NCBI GenBank assembly: GCA_050015175.1
Contig: JBEKBX010000001.1
Location: 124,001 to 188,000, forward strand
Length of the DNA stretch: 64,000 bases
Direction of reading: 5' to 3'
Origin: Fen-455 sp050015175
GTDB taxonomy: Bacteria; Actinomycetota; Acidimicrobiia; Acidimicrobiales; Bog-793
The notes beneath the pieces were generated by a model. The model searched no databases. It had not been told where the DNA came from and saw only the letters and a program-made list of their open reading frames with translations. How positions within the stretch are numbered: position 1 is the first letter of the stretch; each line of letters starts with the position of its first letter. Positions 45,007 through 54,047 of the stretch are shown here, piece after piece. The position numbers and the translations under genes are program-made.

Positions 45007-45867
45007 CTACTGGCCGTTGCGCGCGAGAGAAATCTCGTAGGCAAGCCTCTTCGACACGCCGAGCTCCTCGGCGACCTCGGCCGCCGCCTGGCGGCGGCTG
45101 ACGCCTGCGGACATCCGGTTCGCGACTGCCCTTCGGACCTCGACTTCGCTCGGAGCCGGATGCTCGCCAGCCGGAGCTGCCGCCACCACGATCACGTGCT
45201 CACCGCGGATAGCTCCCGCCGTGCTCCGCTCGCACGCCTCGGCGAGGGTCCCGCGCCATGTCTCCTCGAACAGTTTCGTCAGCTCCCGGCAGACCGCCAC
45301 CCTGCGATCGGCGCCACAGCAACTCGCCAGGTCCTGCAAGGTCGACGCGACCCGTTGCGGTGACTCGTAGATCACGCTCGGATGTGGCGCCGCCGCTATC
45401 TCGGCCAGGCGCCTGGCGCGCTCGCTCCCGCGCCTTGGCAGGAAGCCCTCGAATCTCCAGCGTGCCGTCCCGAGCCCGGCGACCACGAGGGCGCTCACAG
45501 CCGCCGATGGCCCGGGCACGGTCGTCACGTTGTGACCCGCGGCGATAGCGGCGACGATCACCAGCTCACCCGGATCGGAGAGTGCCGGCGTGCCGGCATC
45601 GCTCACCAGCGCGACCCGCTGGCCACCGCCCAGCAGCTCGAGGATCTCCGCGACCCGCTCACGCTCGTTGTGGGCGTGCACCGAAAGCAGGCGGGAGGCT
45701 CGCAGTCCCAGGCGGGCAAGCAGTTGCCCGGTGTGACGTGTGTCCTCGCAGCACACGACGTCCGCCTCTCGCAACGCCTCGGCAGCCCGTGGCGAGAGGT
45801 CTCCGACGTTGCCGATCGGGGTCGCGACAACTATCAGCTCGCCGGGGCGCGTGTGGCCCCCGCTCAC
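45007..45867 (-). CDS. rsmI: 16S rRNA (cytidine1402-2'-O)-methyltransferase
   Basis: 286 aa. Motifs of the tetrapyrrole-methylase fold are visible: VVATPIGNVGDLSPRA, CEDTRHTGQLL, VSDAGTPALSDPG and VPGPSAAVSALVVAGL. The C-terminus holds a small HTH-like segment (SRRQAAAEVAEELGVSKRLA). The GTG at 45867 overlaps the DUF192 stop as GTGA and is preferred over an ATG at 45906. Confidence 0.93.
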   Translation of the reverse strand: MSGGHTRPGELIVVATPIGNVGDLSPRAAEALREADVVCCEDTRHTGQLLARLGLRASRLLSVHAHNERERVAEILELLGGGQRVALVSDAGTPALSDPGELVIVAAIAAGHNVTTVPGPSAAVSALVVAGLGTARWRFEGFLPRRGSERARRLAEIAAAPHPSVIYESPQRVASTLQDLASCCGADRRVAVCRELTKLFEETWRGTLAEACERSTAGAIRGEHVIVVAAAPAGEHPAPSEVEVRRAVANRMSAGVSRRQAAAEVAEELGVSKRLAYEISLARNGQ

Positions 45868-46193
45868 CCCTTGATCTCCAGACCGTCGCCCGGGGCTAGC
45901 TTCCATCGCCCGAAGGCGCCGGCCTCCGCCTCTAGCACGGCGCGGCTGCCCCGGCGTGGGAGCGCGATCCGGTACGGCGGCACCGTTGTCGTGGCGATCA
46001 CGCGAAGATCGTCGGTCAAGAACGCGACGTCGATGGCAAACCGCATCCCGACCGTGTGCACCGATCTCGTGTGGCGCAACAACAGGGCGCCCTCGAAACC
46101 GCTCTTGCCCAACAGGCCGCGGGATCTGGCGGCGAGCGACGAAGCGACCTCGACGCTCGCGAGCACCTCGCCCTCACGCAGCAGCCATGCCAT
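45864..46193 (-). CDS. DUF192 family protein
   Basis: 109 aa. SLAARSRGLLGKSGFEGALLL, HTVGMRFAIDVAFL and the C-terminal EAEAGAFGRWKLAPGD (family pattern of a Gly-rich beta barrel) identify DUF192. The function is unknown; members are usually small secreted or cytoplasmic proteins. Cotranscribed with rsmI. Confidence 0.85.
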   Translation of the reverse strand: MAWLLREGEVLASVEVASSLAARSRGLLGKSGFEGALLLRHTRSVHTVGMRFAIDVAFLTDDLRVIATTTVPPYRIALPRRGSRAVLEAEAGAFGRWKLAPGDGLEIKG

Positions 46194-46300
46194 CTAACCG
46201 TCCCCTCGCGCCCCAAGCCAAGGAAGATTCCCAACGCTACCGAACGGCCGGCTGCTCGTGGGAAAAGCGCCAGTTCGCAAGCCACTACACTGTCCCGCTT

Positions 46301-46384
46301 GTGTCCAAGCGAACCGTCAAGCGGAAGCTCCGCAAGAAGAAGAAGGCCAACCACGGCAAGAAGCCGAACTGCGGTCGCGGCTGA
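46301..46384 (+). CDS. large ribosomal subunit protein bL37
   Basis: 27-aa basic protein starting at a GTG: SKRTVKRKLRKKKKANHGK, ending KPNCGRG. The KANHGK-PN segment matches bL37 of mycobacterial ribosomes. The family normally starts with ATG. A TACACT at 46286-46291 lies 9 nt before the start, with no Shine-Dalgarno sequence. Confidence 0.88.
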   Translation: MSKRTVKRKLRKKKKANHGKKPNCGRG

Positions 46385-46387
46385 CCG

Positions 46388-47248
46388 TCACAGCTTCCAG
46401 TTCGCCCCGAGGCGATTCAAGACGCCTGCCAGCACCGAAGGCCTGTCGGAGATGATCCCATCGACGCCGAGGCCGACAAGGTGCTCCATCTCCTCAGGAT
46501 CGTCGATCGTCCAGACGTGGACCGCGAGCCCGCTCGAATGTGCGGCCTCGACGAAGCGCTCGTCAACGACGACTAGTGGGCCATAGCGCGCCGGGACCTG
46601 GAGGGCGGCGTAGCGCTCGATGCCTTCTTGGGGCGGCAGACCGGCGTGCAGCCGCCTGTAGAACTCGGTCGTCACGTCGGTGCCTGCCGCGACGCCCGTG
46701 CCTGGCGAGTACCTGGCGAACTCGTCGATCGCACGATCGAAGAACGACGCCACGACCACGTCGTCTCGCCGGCCGTGCGCGCGGAGCACCTCGGCCAGCG
46801 CCGCCTCGTAGGGGACGACCTGTGGTGCGCTGCGTTTGATGTCCAGGTTGAGCACGACCCCCGGGAAGGCCTCCAGGACCTCCGCGAGCGTCGCGACGCA
46901 CAGGTCCCGGTCGTCGGGTGCTCTCCCGCGCAGCACGTAGTCCCCCGCGGGACGGTCTCTGACGGCTCCCTCTCCCGGGCAGAACCAGTATGCGTTGTCG
47001 AGGTGGCGGACCTCGTCGAGGCGGAGCCCTGCGATCTCGCCCGTGGCGTTGGTGGTCCGCTCGAGCGTCGGGTCGTGGCAGACGACGAGCGCTCCGTCGT
47101 TGGTGGCATGGACGTCTAGCTCGATACCTGTGGCTCCATTCTCGAGCGACCGCCTCATGGCATGTAGCGTGCTGGAGGGTGCCTCCTTGGCGCCTCCCTG
47201 GTGGGCATAGGCGATCACCCGTCGCTCGAGCCAGGGATTGTCGCGCAC
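46388..47248 (-). CDS. glycerophosphodiester phosphodiesterase
   Basis: 286 aa. The catalytic HxG...E-D set is IAYAHQGGAKEAPSSTLHAM, GIELDVHATNDGALVVCHDP and a later VVLNLDIKRS. The usual first motif AHRG is AHQG here. The C-terminal VHVWTIDDPEEM and GVDGIISDRPSVL are typical. The GTG at 47248 is preceded by TATACA 6 nt upstream, a leaderless promoter. No signal peptide, so cytoplasmic. Confidence 0.88.
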   Translation of the reverse strand: MRDNPWLERRVIAYAHQGGAKEAPSSTLHAMRRSLENGATGIELDVHATNDGALVVCHDPTLERTTNATGEIAGLRLDEVRHLDNAYWFCPGEGAVRDRPAGDYVLRGRAPDDRDLCVATLAEVLEAFPGVVLNLDIKRSAPQVVPYEAALAEVLRAHGRRDDVVVASFFDRAIDEFARYSPGTGVAAGTDVTTEFYRRLHAGLPPQEGIERYAALQVPARYGPLVVVDERFVEAAHSSGLAVHVWTIDDPEEMEHLVGLGVDGIISDRPSVLAGVLNRLGANWKL

Positions 47249-47308
47249 ACCCGCTGTATACCAGCTGAATGCGCTTGCGGCGCAACTGGGGGCTAGCCTC
47301 GGCTCGCC

Positions 47309-47917
47309 ATGATCGATCACATACTCCTCGACGTGATCGCGGCCCTCCGCGAAGCCTTCGAGGGCGCGCTGTTGGAACAGCAGGCTGTCGAGGAGCGGTT
47401 CCAGATCGACGTCTTCCTCGGTGACGTCGCCTTCGAGACCTCCTACAGCCTTCCCGGCGAGGACAGTCCGCCCCGCGTCCGCGCGGACCTGAGCCTCGAC
47501 TGGCCGACCTGGAGCCAGAGCGCCTACCGGTCGTGGTCGATAGGCGAGCCTCCGGCCGAGCCGCCCGAGCTCATCGTCGAGGTCGCGCTGCGCGTGCAGC
47601 GCCTCGCCGCCACACCGGATCCCGCTCTGGTCCTCGCCGCTCTGGCCGGTGAGGGACCGGAGTTCGGCTCCGAGCACCTGGAGCAGTCCGGGCCGATGAT
47701 CGAGCAGCTGTACGAGCCCTCATCGGACACACCAGCCTGCGCGATCGAGGTCGCCTACCAGGGCAGCGTCCGGCTCGAAGAGCCGCTCCTCGACGATCCG
47801 ACCAAGCTCGACGGCCAGGTTGCCGGGCTCGCTCGATGGGTCGCGTCGGCGCTCGTGCGGCTGGCCGACCTCGACTTGACCTTCCTACCGCCCGACGAGG
47901 ACAGCAACCGGGTCTGA
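47309..47917 (+). CDS. conserved hypothetical protein, unknown function
   Basis: 202 aa, acidic, no signal peptide, no TM helix and no family I recognise. It reads as a mixed alpha/beta soluble protein with a long acidic helix near the start (LREAFEGALLEQQAVEERF) and a C-terminal helical region. It has a leaderless-type promoter (TAGCCT at 47294-47299) and is divergent from the GDPD gene; 60 bp separate the two starts. Confidence 0.6.
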   Translation: MIDHILLDVIAALREAFEGALLEQQAVEERFQIDVFLGDVAFETSYSLPGEDSPPRVRADLSLDWPTWSQSAYRSWSIGEPPAEPPELIVEVALRVQRLAATPDPALVLAALAGEGPEFGSEHLEQSGPMIEQLYEPSSDTPACAIEVAYQGSVRLEEPLLDDPTKLDGQVAGLARWVASALVRLADLDLTFLPPDEDSNRV

Positions 47918-47938
47918 CCCGGGGCCCGCCGTATCGCG

Positions 47939-48997
47939 CTACCAGGGCTCCGTGAGCCCGGCTTGCACCGCCAGCACGTGCAACGAGACGTGGGGCTGCG
48001 CGCCGAGGTGTGACACGACCTCACCGGCGGCGAGGGCACCGAGCCGGCCCGAGGCCGCCAAGGGCGCACCACGGATGATTCCGTAGACCACACCCGCCGC
48101 GAAGAGGTCGCCCGCACCCGTGGTGTCGTCCACACGGTCGACCGGCGGAGCCCCGACGACTGCGCGTTCCCCACCGCTCAACAGGACCGCTCCTCGCGCT
48201 CCGAGGGTGACCGCGGCCATGAGTCCCGGGCGCTCCAGGGCGTCGAGCGCTCCCGACAGGTCGTCGACGCCGGTGAAGCGACGAGCTTCCTCTTCGTTGG
48301 CGAACAGCAGGTCGACCTCGCTCTGGACGAGCTCGTTCAGGAACGGACCGTGCCGTTCCACGAGGAACGGGTCCGACAGGCTGAGGGCCACGAAGCCACC
48401 GCCGCCTTTCGCGAGCTCGACGGCCCGCTCGAGGGCAACGGCCGTCCCGGGTGAGTCGAGCAGGTAACCCTCGATGTACACCGCTGCCGCGGTGGTCCCG
48501 GCGAAGGCCTGTTCGACAGCCGCTGGGTCGATGACGACGCCCGCACCCAAATTCGTTGCCATCGTGCGTCCCGAGTCGAGGCTGACCAACACCAGGCACT
48601 GGCCGGTACGGAGTTCGGCGGCGCTGTGGCTCAGCACGCACCGGACACCGACCGATCCGAGGTCGAGCTCGTACTCGGTGCCGAGCACGTCATTGCCGAC
48701 GGACCCCACGAAGGCCGGATGAGCGCCCAGAGATGCGAGCCCGACGGCGGTATTGGCGGCCGATCCCCCGGCAACTTGGACCCAGTCACCGACGAGTCCG
48801 GCAATCCTCTCGATCTCCGCTCCGTCGACGAGGGTCATCGCCCCCAGCTCGACGCCGGCTGCCTCGATCGTCCGTGCGCCCACGTGTGCGACACGGTCGA
48901 CGATCGCGTGCCCCAGGCACACGACGTCGATCTCTTGGTTGCCTGACTCCTCGTCAAAGGCACGCTGACCAACGCGCGATGATCCGGGCTCCGGCAC
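47939..48997 (-). CDS. PfkB-family carbohydrate or nucleoside kinase
   Basis: 352 aa from a GTG at 48997. PfkB signature 1 is GGSAANTAVGLASLGAHPAF and signature 2 is DDTTGAGDLFAAGVVYG, with the catalytic Asp. Overall it resembles adenosine/ribokinase-type members, but the substrate cannot be deduced. TACGGT lies 8 nt before the start (leaderless). Confidence 0.82.
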   Translation of the reverse strand: MPEPGSSRVGQRAFDEESGNQEIDVVCLGHAIVDRVAHVGARTIEAAGVELGAMTLVDGAEIERIAGLVGDWVQVAGGSAANTAVGLASLGAHPAFVGSVGNDVLGTEYELDLGSVGVRCVLSHSAAELRTGQCLVLVSLDSGRTMATNLGAGVVIDPAAVEQAFAGTTAAAVYIEGYLLDSPGTAVALERAVELAKGGGGFVALSLSDPFLVERHGPFLNELVQSEVDLLFANEEEARRFTGVDDLSGALDALERPGLMAAVTLGARGAVLLSGGERAVVGAPPVDRVDDTTGAGDLFAAGVVYGIIRGAPLAASGRLGALAAGEVVSHLGAQPHVSLHVLAVQAGLTEPW

Positions 48998-49062
48998 GAG
49001 TCCCGACCGTAGTCGGTGAGGGACCGGTGACGGCCAATAAGGCCGCACACGGCTAATCTTCG

Positions 49063-51681
49063 ATGTCCGTGACTTTGAACACCGACGAGATCGACTACAG
49101 GCTGTCCCGCGACGTCGCACCAAAGCGATACGAGTTCACGATCGCTCCTGACCTCCGAGCTGCGAGCTTCCTAGGCCACGAACGGATCGAGATCGAGGTG
49201 GTCGCTGCGGCACGCTCGATCGTCTGCAACGCCAACGAGCTTCAGATCTCCAGCGCCACGTTGAGCCGCCAGGGAGATCCGCTTTACGCGGTCGACCTCG
49301 ACATCTCCTTCGACGAGGTCCTCGAGCGGGTCACCTTCACGCCACCGGGCCCGCTCAGGCCGGGCGCCTATGTCCTCGAGTGCGACTTCGCCGGGGTCTT
49401 GAACGACAAGCTCCGCGGCTTTTATCGCAGCACCTTTCGCGACGAGGACGGCAACGAACACGTCATAGCGACGACACAGTTCGAATCGACCGACGCGAGA
49501 AGGGCCTTCCCCTGCTGGGACGAACCGGATCGCAAGGCTGTGTTCTCCGTCTCGCTCGAGGTCGACTCGGACCTCCTCGCGATCTCGAACGGTGCGGAAC
49601 GCGCCGTGATCGAGCTGCCCGGCGGCAAGCGTCGCCTTGAGTTCACCGACACGATCCCGATGTCGACCTACCTTGTCGCGTTCGTCGTCGGCCCCCTCGC
49701 AGCCACCGACGCACTTGATGTTGAGGGGACCCCGCTTCGTGTCGTCCACACCGCGGGCAAGGAACGGCTGACCACATTCGCACTCGAGGCGGGCGCCCAC
49801 GCGCTGCGCTTCTACACCGAGTACTTCGCCCAGCCGTACCAGGGCGACAAGCTCGACCTCGTCGCGATCCCCGACTTCGCCTTCGGCGCGATGGAGAACC
49901 TCGGGTGCGTGACCTTCCGCGAGGCTGCTCTACTCACCGATCCCGCCAACTCCTCCCGCAACGAGCTGGAGCGCGTCGCCGGGGTCGTCGAGCACGAGCT
50001 GGCGCACATGTGGTTTGGCGACCTCGTGACAATGGGCTGGTGGAACGGGATCTGGTTGAACGAGGCGTTCGCGACCTACATGGCCCTTTGTTGCCTGGAC
50101 GACTTCAAGCCCGAGTACCAGTGCTGGGTCGGGTTCAGTCGAGACCGGGAGATGGCCCTCGCCCTTGACGGTCTCCATACGACGCGTCCGATCGAATTCC
50201 CGGTGCGCACGCCCGACGAGGTCGACGCGATGTTCGACGCTCTCACCTACGAGAAGGGCGGCAGCCTGCTTCGGATGCTAGAGAAGTACCTCGGCACGGA
50301 ACGTTTCCGCGAAGGTGTCCGCCGCTACCTTGCCGCTCACCGCTACGGGAACACCGAGACCACAGACCTTTGGGACGCGATCGAAGAAGCTGCCGGGGGT
50401 CTTCCGATCCGCGCGCTGATGGACTCGTGGATCTTCCAGGGCGGCCATCCCCTGGTGACGGCGACCTCGGACGGCTCCGGGGCGCTCCTCACTCAGACGC
50501 CCTTCTCGTACCTGCCGGTCGCGGACCGGCCCGCGGGCTCGGGTCCGAGCGCGATCGGCTCGCAGTGGCTCATCCCCGTGGCGCTGCAGAGGCGGCCCGA
50601 CTCAGACGAGTTCGCCGAGGCCCCGCGCTACTACGAGCTCCTGCGGGAGAAGCCCGTCACCGTCCCGGCCGGTGAAGGGATGCTCGTGGTCGACGCCGGG
50701 GGCCATGGCGTCTACCGGCTGCGCTACGAGGGGGTCCTTCTCGAAGAGATCCTCGCCGGCTTCGACCAGCTCGAGCCGCTCGAACGTTTCAGGCTCGTCG
50801 CCGACACCTGGGCCTGCGCACTGGCCGGCTCCGCGCCCCTCGAGCAATTCCTCGCGCTCGTCAGGCGACTCGAGGGCGAGAAGGACCCGTCCGTTTGGAC
50901 CATGGTCGCCGGAGCGCTCGGGCTCTTGGACTTCGCGGTCGACGAGTCGGACCGCGGTGCGCTCCAGGCCTTCGTCCAGTCGCTGCTCGGACCGGAGCTC
51001 GAACGGGCCGGATGGGACCGTCGCGAGGACGACGACGGAGAGGCGGCAAGGCGTCGAGCAGTTCTCATCGCAGCCCTGGGCACGATCGGTGCCGACCTGT
51101 CGGTGCAGGCCGAGTGTCGCGACCGTTTCCTCGCGCTCGACAAGGGCGCCTTGCTGGACGCGGACACCGCATCGGCCATCCTCCGCGTCGTGGCGAGCAC
51201 CGCCCGGCGCCCCGAGTACGAAGCGCTGCTCGCACGGTTCCGATCCCCCTCCGACCCGATCGAGGAGCAGCGCTACCTCGACTCGCTCAGTTATCTCCGC
51301 GATCTGCAACTCGTCGCGGAGACCTGCGAGCTGTGCCTGACCGAGATCAGGAGCCAGGACGCTCCTTACCTCCTCCGGTCACTCTTGACCAACCGCGTCG
51401 CCGGTCCCCAAGTCTGGGAGTTCGTCTCCGGCCACTGGGACACGCTCCTAGAGCGTTATCCGGCGAACTCGATCACACGGATGCTGGAGGTCTCGCGCCT
51501 TTGCCAACTTGACTCCGATGGCACACCGGGGCTCTCGCGCAGAGTCACTGCGTTCTGTGCGGCACATCCCCTCGGCGGCCAGCAAAGGGCTGTCGACCAG
51601 AGCCTCGAACGCCTGGCTGTGAACGTTCGTTTCGTGCTCGCGCACAGGTCGATTCTCGGGTCCTGCCTCGCCAAAGCATGA
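49063..51681 (+). CDS. pepN: aminopeptidase N (M1 family)
   Basis: 872 aa. The substrate motif is FGAMENLGC, and the zinc site is HELAHMWFGDLVTMGWWNGI (HEXXH) followed by the Glu in WLNEAFATYM. The N-terminal beta domain and C-terminal helical ERAP1-like domain (from about 520) are complete. The ATG at 49063 may not be the real start: TAATCT lies only 3 nt before it, while the GTG at 49069 would fit a leaderless transcript. Confidence 0.95.
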   Translation: MSVTLNTDEIDYRLSRDVAPKRYEFTIAPDLRAASFLGHERIEIEVVAAARSIVCNANELQISSATLSRQGDPLYAVDLDISFDEVLERVTFTPPGPLRPGAYVLECDFAGVLNDKLRGFYRSTFRDEDGNEHVIATTQFESTDARRAFPCWDEPDRKAVFSVSLEVDSDLLAISNGAERAVIELPGGKRRLEFTDTIPMSTYLVAFVVGPLAATDALDVEGTPLRVVHTAGKERLTTFALEAGAHALRFYTEYFAQPYQGDKLDLVAIPDFAFGAMENLGCVTFREAALLTDPANSSRNELERVAGVVEHELAHMWFGDLVTMGWWNGIWLNEAFATYMALCCLDDFKPEYQCWVGFSRDREMALALDGLHTTRPIEFPVRTPDEVDAMFDALTYEKGGSLLRMLEKYLGTERFREGVRRYLAAHRYGNTETTDLWDAIEEAAGGLPIRALMDSWIFQGGHPLVTATSDGSGALLTQTPFSYLPVADRPAGSGPSAIGSQWLIPVALQRRPDSDEFAEAPRYYELLREKPVTVPAGEGMLVVDAGGHGVYRLRYEGVLLEEILAGFDQLEPLERFRLVADTWACALAGSAPLEQFLALVRRLEGEKDPSVWTMVAGALGLLDFAVDESDRGALQAFVQSLLGPELERAGWDRREDDDGEAARRRAVLIAALGTIGADLSVQAECRDRFLALDKGALLDADTASAILRVVASTARRPEYEALLARFRSPSDPIEEQRYLDSLSYLRDLQLVAETCELCLTEIRSQDAPYLLRSLLTNRVAGPQVWEFVSGHWDTLLERYPANSITRMLEVSRLCQLDSDGTPGLSRRVTAFCAAHPLGGQQRAVDQSLERLAVNVRFVLAHRSILGSCLAKA

Positions 51682-51696
51682 GCTTCGGCGGCAAGC

Positions 51697-52308
51697 GTGG
51701 ATCTCGCCGTCGCGGTGACGACGTTCGCGTTGGTCATCCCGGCGGAGCTGCCCGACAAGACCTTCGTCTCCTGCCTCGTCCTCTCGTCGCGTCACCGCCC
51801 GCTTCCGGTCTGGGTCGGCGCTTGTTCAGCGCTCGTCCTCCAGTCCGCCGTTGCCGTGGTCGCCGGTGGACTGATTTCTCTGCTGCCAAAGCTCGCCGTG
51901 CGGTCGCTAGTGGCGGCGCTGTTCCTCGGCGGAGCCGTCTACCTCCTGGTGACCACCGAGCACGCCGAACAGGAACGGGCCGAGCAGCTGGCCTCCGGAG
52001 AGGAGAGGTCGCTGGCCGACAGGCGCTCGAGCTTCTGGCGCGTCACCGCCATCACCTTCGGCGTGGTCGCCCTGGCAGAGTTCGGCGACATCACCCAGGT
52101 GCTGATAGCCAACCTCTCCGCACGCTACCGGGACCACTTGGCAGTGTTCGCGGGCGCCGCGGCCGCGTTCGCTCTGGTGTCTGTAGTAGGGGTGCTCGCG
52201 GGCCGCACCGTCACGCGCTGGGTGCCGCTTGCGATGGTCCGGCGCCTCTCGGGCCTGGCCCTGCTCGGCCTGGGCATCTACTCGGTCGTCTCGCTGGCCA
52301 CGGGCTGA
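51697..52308 (+). CDS. GDT1/TMEM165-family cation transporter
   Basis: 203 aa, six TM helices. The two family motifs appear as PAELPDKTF (usual E-G-D-K-T with Pro instead of Gly) and LAEFGDITQ. Known members move Mn2+ or Ca2+ across membranes. GTG start 16 bp after pepN. Confidence 0.85.
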   Translation: MDLAVAVTTFALVIPAELPDKTFVSCLVLSSRHRPLPVWVGACSALVLQSAVAVVAGGLISLLPKLAVRSLVAALFLGGAVYLLVTTEHAEQERAEQLASGEERSLADRRSSFWRVTAITFGVVALAEFGDITQVLIANLSARYRDHLAVFAGAAAAFALVSVVGVLAGRTVTRWVPLAMVRRLSGLALLGLGIYSVVSLATG

Positions 52309-52344
52309 CCGGGGCCTTGCGATGAACGCGCGCGGCTGAGCCCT

Positions 52345-53058
52345 ATGTCGAGAGACCAGGATCTGCTCGAAGCTGCTCGCGTGACCAAGGGCTTCATGCC
52401 CGACGACGAGGGTCTCGCGCTCACCGCCCTGGCCGAGCGCTCCACGCTGGCGGGCTTCTCCTCCATCGTCGAGGTCGGCGCCTACTGTGGCCGGTCGACC
52501 CTCTACCTCGCTGCGGGAATAGCCCGGGCGGTGGGCCAGGGCGCGGCACCCGCCGTGGTCTTCAGCGTCGACCACCACCATGGCTCGGAGGAGAACCAGG
52601 CTGGCTTCGAACACCACGACACGACGCTCGTCAACGTCGAGACCGGCCGCATGGACACCCTGCCGCTCTGGAGAAAGGCCGTCGAGGCATCTTGCGCTGA
52701 GGATCTCGTGGTCGGCGTCGTCGGTGACTCGCCCAGTATCGCTGCCCGTTGGAACGTCGCCGCCGGCTTGGTGTTCATCGACGGGGGCCACGGCGAGGCG
52801 CCTGCCTCGGCGGACTACCTGGGTTGGGCGCCACGCGTGGCCGACCAGGGCTGGCTCGCCATTCACGACGTGTTCCCGGACCCCGCCGACGGCGGGCGCC
52901 CCCCGTTCGAGATCTACAGGCGCGCGCTGAGCTCCGGCGAGTTCGAGGAGGAACACCGAGCGCAGACTGGGAGCCTGCGCGTGCTCAGGCGGCTGCCCGG
53001 ATCCGGCTCCGCATCGAGGTCGAGGCCGCTGGGAAGCGACGAGCCGACAAACAGCTGA
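52345..53058 (+). CDS. class I SAM-dependent methyltransferase (Methyltransf_24 type)
   Basis: 237 aa. The SAM motif is SIVEVGAYCGRSTLYLAAG, with VFSVDHHHGSEENQ and LVFIDGGHGEAPASADYLGW, as in macrocin-O-methyltransferase-like families. About the last 45 residues lie antisense to the end of the next gene, so the original C-terminus may have been lengthened. The substrate is unknown. Confidence 0.82.
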   Translation: MSRDQDLLEAARVTKGFMPDDEGLALTALAERSTLAGFSSIVEVGAYCGRSTLYLAAGIARAVGQGAAPAVVFSVDHHHGSEENQAGFEHHDTTLVNVETGRMDTLPLWRKAVEASCAEDLVVGVVGDSPSIAARWNVAAGLVFIDGGHGEAPASADYLGWAPRVADQGWLAIHDVFPDPADGGRPPFEIYRRALSSGEFEEEHRAQTGSLRVLRRLPGSGSASRSRPLGSDEPTNS

Positions 53059-54047
53059 GCGGCCGGGCTGAGCATGTGAATGCAGTCTTCGGCCAGCACG
53101 ATCGCGGCCGCGGTGTAGGTCGAACGCTCGCCCGCCGGGTAGGTCACCTGCTGCGGGTACACGATGCCGGTCGTGTACGAACCATCCGGCCAACGGTGCT
53201 GCCGGGCCCATCCGAGCAGGGTCTCGGCCTCGTCAAGACGCCCGATCGTGGCAAGGGCGATGGCGCACTCTGCGGTCTCCGCGGCGGTCACCCATGGACG
53301 GTCCGAGACGCAACGCACGCCCCTCGGTTCGATCACGAACTCGGACCATCGCTCCTCGATGCGATCCGACGCCGTGCGCCTGTCGAGCGCACCGACCAGC
53401 ACCGGGTAATACCAGTCCATTGCGAACTCGTCCTTGGAAGCGAAGCCGCTTCCACCGTGGGCGACAGCGTGTCGCAGACGGCCGGCCGCGAGCTCCCAGT
53501 CCGGGTGCTCGCGGCCGAGCTCGAAGGCGCAGGCGATGGCGCAGCGGAGACTGAAGTAGGCCGAGGAGGACCCCGTCACAAGTCCGTAGCGCCCCGGTGT
53601 CCCGTCCGGGTCGACTGACCACACGAGCTCGCCTCCGGGACGCTGCCAGTTGATGACGAAGTCGATGGCGCGCTCGACCGAGGGCCAGAGTTCCTCGAGG
53701 AAACCCGAGTCCCCAGTGGCAAGAAAGTGGTGCCAGACTCCGGTCGCCACGTAGGCACAGACGTTCGTGTCGAGACGGGTCTCTTCCACCTGGCCGCCTG
53801 CCAGGTAATAGGTGTGCCACGCCCCGTCGTGGCGCTGGGTCGCGCGGAGCCATTCATAGGCGCGCTCCGCGTCGTGGAGGGCACCGCCCACGGTCAGCGC
53901 CATAGCGGCTTCCACGTGGTTCCACGGGTCGGCGTGCCCGCCGGCGAACCACGGGATCATGCCGTCGCGCAGCTGGACGGCGCGGATCGAGTCGATTGTC
54001 TCGGAAAGCAAGCGGCCGTCGGCAACCTGGTGGGGGGGAGCGATCAT
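52914..54047 (-). CDS. alpha/alpha-toroid protein, often annotated prenyltransferase
   Basis: 377 aa. Repeated helix pairs with GMIPWFAGGHADPWNHVEAA, WHTYYLAGGQVEETRLDTN and YPVLVGALDRRTASDRIEE suggest a six-hairpin toroid. The label prenyltransferase is borrowed from similar actinobacterial proteins; the conserved Trp, His and Glu residues look more like a sugar-binding toroid. Last gene of a three-gene glycosyltransferase operon, overlapping its neighbour by ATGA. The final residues overlap the convergent methyltransferase by 145 bp. Confidence 0.6.
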   Translation of the reverse strand: MIAPPHQVADGRLLSETIDSIRAVQLRDGMIPWFAGGHADPWNHVEAAMALTVGGALHDAERAYEWLRATQRHDGAWHTYYLAGGQVEETRLDTNVCAYVATGVWHHFLATGDSGFLEELWPSVERAIDFVINWQRPGGELVWSVDPDGTPGRYGLVTGSSSAYFSLRCAIACAFELGREHPDWELAAGRLRHAVAHGGSGFASKDEFAMDWYYPVLVGALDRRTASDRIEERWSEFVIEPRGVRCVSDRPWVTAAETAECAIALATIGRLDEAETLLGWARQHRWPDGSYTTGIVYPQQVTYPAGERSTYTAAAIVLAEDCIHMLSPAAQLFVGSSLPSGLDLDAEPDPGSRLSTRRLPVCARCSSSNSPELSARL

